Source: Diplocarpon mali (lineage: Eukaryota > Ascomycota > Leotiomycetes > Helotiales > Drepanopezizaceae). Taken from it: DNA of 64,000 bases. The stretch spans positions 35,932 through 99,931 of the forward strand of contig JAENRP010000035.1 of assembly GCA_024741835.1 (NCBI GenBank), written 5' to 3'. Shown piece by piece: positions 56,301 to 64,000 of the stretch (position 1 is the stretch's first letter; every line of letters starts with the position of its first letter). The notes beneath the pieces are model-generated. The model worked only from the letters and a program-made list of their open reading frames with translations. It was not told where the DNA came from and searched no databases. The translations under genes were made by a program, and so were the position numbers.

Positions 56301-57640
56301 AAGCGAGGGCTTTGTCTTTCTTATCTTCCAGACCATTCTTCTCTTTCTCAACGTGCTGAACGCGGCTGCTCTTCTCAACGCAGACCTCGTTTAGTGTCTC
56401 GACTTCCGCCGCCGACTCCTCGATGGGTGTTTTGTATTTGGACGTACCGATGATGTCCTCCAAGTATTCCAGAAGACCATCATCGTGCTCATTGGCAGCT
56501 TTTGGCTTCATTTGTGCAATCGATTCAACCTCACCTTGGAGGATCAAGAATCGCTTGTGATCCAGATCCACGCCTCTGTCTCGGAGCAGCGTGGTAACCA
56601 CAGTAAAGTTGGATTCCTTGCCGTTCATATAGTACTTGCTGGAGTTATTCTTGAAAGCACGTCGAGAAATCACTAGGCCCGAGTTTGGGATAATGGCTGG
56701 AGGACCATTTGGCTATCTAAATTAGTCAAGTATCGAGGGGTCACAGATGCAGACTCACTTGGTCCATAACCTCTTGAAAATGGACAGCTACTTCGCAGAA
56801 GTCAAGATTCGGAAAGGCCGCTGAGTTATGGATGAGCGCTGAGATCTTTCCCTGTCTCATCTTGCTTGCTCTGAATCCGAAGACGAATAGCAGGGAGTCA
56901 ATGACATTTGATTTTCCAGAACCATTAGGTCCAACCACCGAAGAGAAGGAAGCATGGAAAGGGCCAACTTCTTGGCGACCAGCATAGCTCTTAAAATTGG
57001 TAAGGATAAGGTATGTGATGACAATGCGGGCCTTTGGGCCAGTATCCTCCACGACCGGAGCAGCCATTGATCTAGACTTCAGTACGATATCCATGGGCCG
57101 TTCCAGAATCGTATCCATCGCATTGATCGGTTTCACGGGAGCATTCTGGCTAGCGGATGTGCCCGGCCGCTCATTCAGAGTCTCTGTTATATCCGCGAGC
57201 GGGGTAACATGGAGCTGTGAAGGCTCGGGGGAAGCTGAGGCCGCCGGAGTTGGCAATGGCGGCTGGAGCTCGGGTGTCGCAGAGCTTCGAGATGCTCTTA
57301 CTGACGCGCTTTTTCGCTTTCGTGGTGAAGTCTTCTTGGAAGGTGATTCCGGCTCGGGCTGAACGGTCTGTTCTGGATCAAAGATTTCGGATGGCTCGAT
57401 ATTCTCCTTCGCAGTGCTTTTCCTTGCGCGGCCCCCTAATTTTGGTATACTGGCATCGGCATTCGCAGTCTTCCGTCTGGATACAGGAGCCTTTCGAGGG
57501 CTTCGTTTTGGCGCCGGCGCGAAATCCTCTTCGCTGTCTTCCATCTTGGGCTGAACCTGCTCCTCTTCTTCGTCCGAGTCGACCACGACTTTCCTACGCG
57601 CCGCTACCCTCCTCGAGGGCCGTACTGGGGATTCGGACAT
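53307..57640 (-). CDS. SMC4: Condensin subunit Smc4
   Basis: ATPase core of condensin, which with Smc2 compacts mitotic chromosomes. Exons 57640-56759, 56712-53536 and 53483-53307 give 1411 aa, the usual length. The N-terminal 190 residues are basic/acidic and disordered with several S/T-P sites. Walker A is GPNGSGKSN (about 237-245). Splicing of intron 1 (56758-56713) restores DQPNGPPAIIPNSGLVISR. NNSSKYYMNGKESNF and FLILQGEVESIAQMKPKA follow. Long coiled coils flank the hinge, whose core is GFHGRLGNLG, YDVAISTACGALDNFVTDT and GTMSGGG. LSGGEKTLSSLAL (about 1315) and Walker B LYVMDEIDAALD (about 1339-1350) follow. The last exon adds SIVASYIKERTKNAQFIVIS and FELASRLVGVYK. Divergent from the ELYS-like gene. 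Confidence 0.97.
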
Positions 57641-58070
57641 CTCGAGTGTGCCGGTTCGCCTTCGGAACTTCTCTTCTTCGTCAGTTTGCCTAAGTGCAGA
57701 TCTTGTTTAATCTCGCGTTGAAGTCACTGCTTGTAGTCACTGCTTGTAGCAAAGCGATGAATGACCCAGACACAGAAGCGAATTTTGAAAGCGCGCGAAA
57801 ATTGAGACAACGCGCCGAAATGCTGGTGGTAGGTTGTCGGTTATGGCGAGTGTTATGTGCTTGAATGGGTCAAGAGGTAAATATTACGGATCGAAATGTA
57901 AACAACGCTAAGATAACAGCCCCGATTAGCGTAGGTGTAAACCCCACACCAACACCTGGTCGGACCCGGACTATTCAGCGTTCCGATTGAGCTCCCATAT
58001 TTGTATTCGGCGCGGCCATTTGCCCATAATAACAGTTGCACAACTATTAAGCCGTTTTCTGGAGTGCAGG
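57641..58070. promoter_or_regulatory. Divergent promoter with E2F/MBF-like sites, SMC4/ELYS-like
   Basis: 430 bases between start codons. They contain GCGCGCGAAAA (57791-57801) and CGCGCCGAAA (57811-57820), about 150-180 bases upstream of SMC4. Both match the E2F/MBF-type GCGCGAAA core. A direct repeat of CACTGCTTGTAG also occurs at about 57726-57748. Regulation is inferred. Confidence 0.45.
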
Positions 58071-59135
58071 ATGTTCAACTATCAAAACTTCGAGGAGGTT
58101 TTCGCCTTCGACGCGGAATGTGTCTACGATGAGCACACAGTATCAGAAATCGTCGAGAACCGCAAGGCCTTGGAAAGTCCGTTATTCATTGACCGGGTCA
58201 TGAAGATGCTGGGGATTGTGAGACGTGAGGCCCTTCCTCACTTTGACCATGGCCATGAGCTACGGGCTAATCATAATCACCATAGCACAGAAATACTTCC
58301 CACCTAAAGACAATAAAGCTCTCCGAAGCCTTCATAAGAACATTGTCGAAAGCTCCGGCGCAGACCACCACAAACTCTCCGTGCTCTACTATCTCCTTCT
58401 CATCTTCGACTCGTCGACAAGTCAGAGAGCGTACTCCACTGCCCTCGAGCAGAAGTCTTTCCTGCCACCAAGTTATGTGTTGTACATGAAGGGGTTATGG
58501 CACTTGGATCGACAAGAATTCGAGGTTCATCCCAAACACCTGACAAATAGGCACGAGCTAATACAAGACAGTTGGCACTACAATACCTCACATATCCGTC
58601 TCTGATCCCGACTTTCGCGGACGAAATCCTCGAAGTCTTGGTCAGGAAGCCCAGAGGAAACCTCACCCTAGCCTTGGCCTACTACCACACCGTGCAACCC
58701 TCCCTTACTAGCGGCGCCGCCATCGAATGCCTCTTCTCAGCTCTCGCAAGGACCAGCGTAACCGAAGCCTTGTACTTCTCCCGCGGCCAGCCCCAGCAGG
58801 CACAACGGCGTATGTTCGAGCTCCTCGTCTCGCTCGTGCTCAACAATTCATCGAAAGAGACAATAGCCGATCGCAGCGTTGAGCTCGTGAGTCTACCGCT
58901 GACTGCTGAGGAAGATGAGTGGCTAGAAGACTACGTGATGCGCGGTGAAGGGCGCTCGGTCAAGAAGAGCAAGGATACGTTGATGATGAGAAGGATTGGA
59001 GTGGGCAACTTCACGGAGGCACTCTCGATGGGAGGTCTCAGCAACCGGGTTGTGGGCGGGCTAGATTGGGGCACGCTGTCGGAGGCTATCCAGGATGGAC
59101 TAGGGCCTCGCCTAGAGAGAGGGCAGGTTGGATGA
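58071..59135 (+). CDS. ELYS-like domain protein (nuclear pore/mitotic chromatin)
   Basis: Fungal relative of ELYS/Mel-28, which links nuclear pore assembly to chromatin; Ely5 of fission yeast docks on the Nup107-160 complex. Exons 58071-58224, 58286-58524 and 58572-59135 give 318 aa. The first join restores MLGIVRPQKYFPPKDNKALR. The second restores LWHLDRQEFELALQYLTYPS. The helical repeat domain has MFNYQNFEEVFAFD, ADHHKLSVLYYLL, TFADEILEVLV, LALAYYHTVQPSL and RRMFELLVSLVL. It is short, as fungal ELYS-like proteins lack the beta-propeller and AT-hook parts of animal ELYS. The second donor is GTTCAT, unusually weak. Divergent from SMC4. Confidence 0.85.
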
Positions 59136-59899
59136 TAGCTTGGTGACCTAGGAGGATTGATCAGCATGGCGATGGAGTCTGGGGTGGGATTTGCACACGC
59201 TTCGTCGGACGGAGCGATGGGTTGGGGTTTCTGGATGGAACATGCTGAGATAGCCAAACAGGACAGTGTTGACAGCCCAAATCGTTCGATTGCACTTCAC
59301 CTGTCCGATCAAGCAAGCAGCCGAAATCCACCCCAGGTAGCAACCCCACAGCAGGGGCCGACGCACTCGGGATTGCTGGCCATTACCAGGGTCCCTACCC
59401 AGTGTCTTTTTTCAAGCAAACTCCTGTTCACCCATCCGGCAAACCAGGATGGGGCAGGGGAGCGACCAGCGTACGAGTAGACCCCATCTAATTACATGTA
59501 TATAAATATGGACGCCATCAAGCATCGAGACGTGTTGCTGAAGTGCGGAGAGAGAACGTACGCTGCCGGGATGGAACCAGAATGTCAGTTTCAGCATGCC
59601 CATTCTCAAGGCTGCGAAGAGAAGCACAGTCCCAGATGACAGAGGTCCTCCAAGCCAGAGGTACGATGATGCCTCTTGCCATCCCAGCCTAGGCCCAGCC
59701 ACACTCCCAACGACTTTTTCATGCCTGGCCGCCCAGTCAGCTGCCGTGCCGGGCCATAACAAGTAGACGAGCGGCACCCCAGGCAAAAGCACCAGATGCT
59801 CCCCGTACATGTCCCGAACGCCGTCCGAGCCAGAAGAAACCTTCCCAGTCCTCCCGGCCCAAGTGATGCATACACGCCTCGAGCGCCAACAAGGCGACC
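59136..59899. other. Spacer between convergent ELYS-like and HAD genes
   Basis: About 760 bases of 3' flanking sequence. Short frames only; nothing else was recognised. Confidence 0.5.
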
Positions 59900-61727
59900 C
59901 TAGAAGTACTGCAGCTCCACATCGCCACCCTTGCTACCGCCGCCGTTGGCACTCTTACCCTGAAGCTGTTGCTGATATTGTTGATACTGCTGGAACTGCT
60001 GCTGGACCAGCTGCTGAGGGGTTTGGTACTGCTTCTGCAGCGGGGGGAACTCTTCGTACGAGACAGCTGCGTTGTAGAATGGGGCTGTGCCGTTACCCTT
60101 CTCTCCAACATCGTCGAGTGACTGGTAGTTCTTGTAGCCGCCTCCCCCACGGCCTCGGCTCCTCCCGCCATTGCCTCTGCTGCCCCCGCCGCCGCGATTA
60201 CCGCGCTGCCCACGGTTGCTGCCGCGGCCGCCACGTCCTGCGCTGTGATTCGGCTGGTAGCCTCCTCTGGTAGGAGCGGCGGTGGACGGTGCATGCGGTG
60301 CATCTCGCCTGCTAGGATTGGCACTGTCATCATCAGGCGCGTGCTTGCGCTTATGGGTCTTGTTGGGGAAGAGGCTCTCATACTCAGTCTCTTGGGCCTC
60401 CGGCTCGATGCGGAGCAGCACCTTCTCGCCGACCGTGCTCTCGAACACGAACTGCTTCTCCGGCGGCACCGGCTGCCAGTTCTGGATCTTACCTGCGTCG
60501 ATGGGGCGCGCGCCTTTCCGGAGGGCCAGGACCACCATCGGGACGGGGTTCTCGGTGTAGTACTTCTTGGTCTCGGGGATGGGGCGTACGCGCGCGGCCC
60601 AGATCTTGTTCTCGAAGACAGCGGTGCCGGTGACCTCCCAGGTCGTCTTGCTACCCATTCCGCCGACCTTGTCGAGGATGCTCTGCTGGCACGGCCGCGG
60701 GGTGATGAGGACGTTGTTGGCGAGGAACTTCATCTCCGTGTCGCGCATCTGGGCTGGGAGCTGAGCCAGGGTCAGGAGCTTCGCGGTGTCAGTGTTGCTG
60801 ATCAGATACCCGGTGTAGAAGACCGTCTTCTTGATCTCGTAGCGCGGGCCGTGCTGGCCGTTGCTGCGAGCCCGATTGTGGTCGTTGATTATGCGCTGGA
60901 CCTGCGCAGTCTCGGTGACAGGGTCGAGCTGGGTAGCTCCATCCGCGACTTGGACGACCTCGGCGGTGATCGGGCCTCGGGTTGGAGCCCCACCAATCTG
61001 CCGCTTGTTATATTCCGTGAAGAAGTCTCTGAAGCCCTTGGTGTGCTTGACTCTGTCTTCGTAGACCCTGATCTCCTCCGCGGCCTTGTAGGTCTCCATC
61101 AAGCTCTCCAGGAAGACCTGCTTGAAGTTCATCGTACTTGAGAACCGCTGGTTATTCGGACCCGCAGCTGGCTTCAGTGATATGATGTCAAAGTCAAGAC
61201 CTTTGCTCTTGACCATCTTCTTGATCAGTTCGGGGAACCCTCTCTCCGATCGGCCGGTAAGCAAAACGGCCAAGGCGTCCTTTTGCTGCATGCTCAGCTG
61301 GACCAACTCGGCAACCTTTTCGTTCCACCAACCCTCCCATGCGCGCGGCTCCTCCTTCTCGAGACCTTCGCCCGTCGCGGCAAGTATTCTCGAGTCGTGC
61401 CACCAGCCACCGGTAGCGAACACATCCTGCGACTGGAGGAAGCCGAGTGTCGGTCCGTTCCATAGCTTTGGGTTCGGCAGAGGGCTGTTGAAGACTGCGC
61501 GCACTTAGCCACTGCATCTGCGAAAGAGTGGTACTCACGAGTATTGTCGAAATCGTAGACGTGCAGCACCTTGATCTTCTCCACCGCTACATCTGGGTCA
61601 GTAGGTGCGAGTAGGGTGCAGGGAACCCTATCGTACCAGGCAGCTGCTCTCTGTCTGCAACTGACCATCGGTTGAGCGCGGTCAAGGTGAAAGGGGGCTG
61701 AGGGCCATTTGCATTGCTGCGAGCCAT
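59900..61727 (-). CDS. Swiss-Army-knife RNA-repair-like HAD protein with RGG and Gln-rich tail
   Basis: Member of the fungal family described as Swiss Army Knife RNA repair-like HAD proteins; the biochemical activity is not established to my knowledge. Exons 61727-61637, 61586-61539 and 61494-59900 give 577 aa. Splicing assembles KIKVLHVYDFDNTLFNSPLP with the HAD nucleophile motif DxDxT at 42-46, split by an intron after the Thr. LLTGRSERGF follows as the HAD motif II region, and HTKGFRDFF near motif III/IV. A second conserved segment (about 250-400) has EIKKTVFYTGYLI and NNVLITPRP. From about residue 415 the tail is low-complexity: RGGRGSNRGQRGNRGGGG-type RGG repeats, then a Gln-rich stretch, both common in RNA-binding and condensate-forming proteins. 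An in-frame ATG at 61856 would lengthen the N-terminus. Divergent from the DUF167 gene. Confidence 0.88.
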
Positions 61728-61998
61728 CTGCTTGAAGGAGGCTGTACCTAGCGAGAGTAGTCGCTTCGTCGGTGGAGGCACTTTGAAATGGGGGCGCCAG
61801 AGTCCACGGGAGACTACGAGGCTTTTTCGCGTTGTGCTGCTCTGGTGGGGAATCAAGAGAGGGTCTGTAGTTCCACCGCGGAAGTGGTATACGCAGCCTC
61901 GGCAAGCCTCGCCTCGAAGTTCGCGCTAAGAGTCGTGGTATATCTTCGACCTCGCTTCTAGGCCGTCCCCGTACCCTGGGGAATGATGTGCTTCGCCG

Positions 61999-62430
61999 AT
62001 GGCCTTGACAGTGATACGCCATGTATTCTCAGCTCAGTCGAAACGTGGGCTCTTTCACCTGAATTGTCACGTTCAACCCGGCGTCCGCAAGCACCGGGAA
62101 GGCATACTCTCCGTCTCTGATTCAGTAATTGAAGTTCGCGTCGCAGCCCAGCCTCGAGATGGCGAGGCCAACAAGGCTGTCAGGGAACTATTCAGCAAAG
62201 TAGGCTAGTGGCTTCCCCCCCCAATCCTCACGAAGCCAAGAAGGGCCTAGAGCTAGCATACTAAGTAATTCTACACGTAGGTTCTACAGTGTCCCAAATC
62301 GGACGTAGAGGTGGTCAGCGGCCTCAGATCAAGGGATAAGACGGTTGCCATTGGTGGCATCGATCCCGAGAGGAATTTGACGAGTTGTATGGCTCAGATT
62401 AGGGCTCGATTGGAGAGCGCTGTCCGGTGA
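61999..62430 (+). CDS. DUF167/YggU-family small protein
   Basis: Exons 61999-62199 and 62281-62430 give 116 aa. The family fold is recognised from HVQPGVRKHREGILSVSDS, then VRVAAQPRDGEANKAVRELFSKV, with the join leading into LQCPKSDVEVVSGLRSRDKT. DUF167 proteins are conserved from bacteria to humans, and their function is poorly known. The intron (62200-62280, 81 nt) has a CTAAG branch-like site and ends ACGTAG. Translation without splicing stops immediately at KVG. The start is separated from the divergent HAD gene by 271 bases. No targeting peptide is apparent. Confidence 0.88.
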
Positions 62431-64000
62431 CATTCTTCGCAGCGGATTATTTCGGGACGAGGGGCGCTGCTGAGGGTTTCTACTGCTTGATAGATAGCGA
62501 GAGCCGCTCGTGTTTTCCACCGAACATTGATGCGCCGGAACTCCCGTCCACTCTTTCCGGTCCTTGTTCCTGTTCTCTCCTCTCCCCTCCTCTCTGCCGG
62601 TTGAAGATCCCGGAGGCTTGACCGGATTTGATGGACCGGTGCTGGAATGCGGACGGCCAGACTCGTATGCTGTGGGGACGACCCCTATTCCCACTACTGT
62701 ACCAACCCATCTTGGTCTGATGAGGATCCGCACAGGGATCTAACGAAATGACATGCTTCCGAAGACCTTCTGTAGATATGTTTCAGCATTCCCATCGGGA
62801 ATCTCTCCTGCTTTCCCAAGTTCGGACGCCATTAGTCGCTGTAGGTGCAAGAGGAACTATCGGGCCGTCGTCCTATGGAACCCTCTTGTTGGCATGAACC
62901 ACCTGCAAGCCGAGAAAGTCAAGTCTCGGGACTAGTTCCGCAGGTGAGGCTCTCCACACCCCGGGATTTCGACGCTTTGGAAATTGGAAGTTTGTGGAGG
63001 AGGTGTCGGGTTCGTGCGTCCTGTTCGGACACCGCTGCGCAGAGAAGACGGTGCGGGGTGCGGTCAATTCGACTTGAATGGAAAGAGGTCATCCAGCCTC
63101 CTTCACCTCGTAGCATGGTGTTGGCTGGCAAAGCTACGCACCAACCGCGGCTGCTATAGCTCGCATCTGGCCGGCTGCGCAACTGTGCCTGTAGTTGTAC
63201 TGAGTAGTTTTGAGGTTATCATGATCAAGAAGCACAGACGAGAAGAATCCCCACCCCCCGGCGCCTGCATGTCTTGGGGGTGCAGCGGGATGCTAATCCC
63301 GAACCAAAGCGCGAAACTGCGAGGGCGAGGTGAAGATCATCCAAGGCTCCGTTCAACCAGCCAGCGAGATGAACGAATCAGAGGCCGGCGAGCGGATCAT
63401 CCCTTGGGAGACCAGTTCTTCCGCGAATGCCCAACCCGAGATGATGTTTTTTTTGAATATCGGTCCTGTATCGAGGGTGGGATTGGAGGATTGAATTTTT
63501 GGATATCCTGTCGAGCGAGCTGAGAGCAAGATCTGGGGGGGGGAGAGGCCAGCACGCGGTGGAGCGTACCAGAACAAGATTTCCCCAGGGGGATTCCTCC
63601 CAGGGGTTCCTCCCAGGTGTCCCTTCTCAGGTACGGGTAGATACTTTGGACCTTATCCTCGTATCCACGGGTCGAATGGCGCCACGGCGAAAGAACAGAC
63701 GTCATCGTCTGGGGTCTCTGCATCTCCCCACCTCCCCAGCAGCCGGGGATGAATTTCGAGAAGACGAAGGAGAGGCGAAGAGAGCAGCAGCAGAATAAGA
63801 AGAAGAGAAGGAGGGAGAAAAAGAGAAATCTTGGTCGCCCCACGAGGCTGGAAGAGTGGAAGAAGCGCGTAGGTCCTGTTGCAGCCGTACGAGTCCCAGG
63901 GTCGGTAGACAACAGGTACGTCGAGCTGGGCCGCAATCGGGGCGGGTAGGATAAGTATGGGAGTTGCAAAGAAGGCTCTGCCGGCTGCCGGCTGTCAAGG
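62431..64000. other. Terminal region, no supported gene
   Basis: The last 1.57 kb. A 190-codon minus-strand frame (63397-63969) has a hydrophobic stretch but poor coding character, and it runs through G-runs. A short inverted-repeat-like sequence near 63280-63305 (GGGATGCTAATCCC) was seen. No gene or RNA is called. Genes may continue beyond the window. Confidence 0.45.

Noticed and set aside
60245..61141. 298-codon plus-strand frame inside the HAD gene
   Set aside because: Antisense shadow with Leu/Asp/Val-rich protein; the minus strand has the conserved HAD protein.
63280..63305. Short hairpin GGGATGCTAATCCC as an RNA gene
   Set aside because: Single short palindrome without conserved RNA-family context.
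63397..63969. 190-codon minus-strand frame with a hydrophobic run
   Set aside because: Hydrophobic part comes from a CTT/CTC tract; no domain and poor codon regularity.

Overview
The window is a nuclear chromosome segment from a filamentous ascomycete (Pezizomycotina). This is inferred from 47-60-nt GT-AG introns, from families confined to fungi (WSC sensor, Fig1, 2EXR, hydrophobin, Sld2, TMA16, fungal SAK/HAD) and from the absence of bacterial operon structure. The class cannot be fixed by eye; Leotiomycetes is plausible. Twenty-seven protein-coding genes are supported, most rebuilt here across introns. Exon joins were checked for frame, for GT/AG signals and for family sequence on both sides. 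No rRNA, tRNA, CRISPR array or intact transposon was seen.

Layout. 0.7-7.6 kb: cell-wall sensor WSC, a TOPORS-like RING ligase, replication factor SLD2 and the mating/Ca2+ protein FIG1. 7.6-12.9 kb: a gene-poor stretch holding one unusual gene, a tandem-LysM plus GH23 lysozyme-like protein with no visible signal peptide. 12.9-18.2 kb: a mitochondrial peroxiredoxin, a secreted GH93-type exo-arabinanase and an Ariadne-type RBR ubiquitin ligase. 19.3-31 kb: EXO1, TMA16, a 2EXR protein, mitochondrial SCOT, an SLC25 carrier, a small membrane protein and RAD54. 31.4-44.2 kb: a hydrophobin, a 605-aa fungal protein, SURF6/RRP14, VPS74 (GOLPH3), mitochondrial acyl carrier protein, the NDUFS8/TYKY complex I subunit and a Gln-rich conserved fungal protein. 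44.2-49.3 kb: about 5 kb of low-complexity DNA with no gene found. 49.3-62.4 kb: a small MRX7-like protein, a tyrosine phosphatase, condensin SMC4, an ELYS-like nucleoporin protein, a Swiss-Army-knife RNA-repair-like HAD protein and a DUF167 protein. The last 1.5 kb has no supported gene.

How the genes relate. Many are housekeeping genes for genome maintenance (SLD2, EXO1, RAD54, SMC4, ELYS-like) and for mitochondria (peroxiredoxin, SCOT, carrier, ACP, NDUFS8, MRX7-like). At least nine pairs are divergent, with 0.25-0.75 kb between start codons. Two pairs join functionally related genes: ACP with NDUFS8 (both complex I) and SMC4 with ELYS-like (both mitotic chromosome/nuclear envelope). MCB/E2F-like GCGCG motifs lie upstream of SLD2, RAD54 and SMC4, which suggests G1/S control. 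Genes facing the environment (WSC, FIG1, GH93, hydrophobin) are scattered among them. The least understood items are the leaderless LysM-GH23 protein, the HAD/RGG/Q-rich protein, the 605-aa and 398-aa fungal proteins and the tyrosine phosphatase that has no in-frame ATG at its apparent N-terminus.
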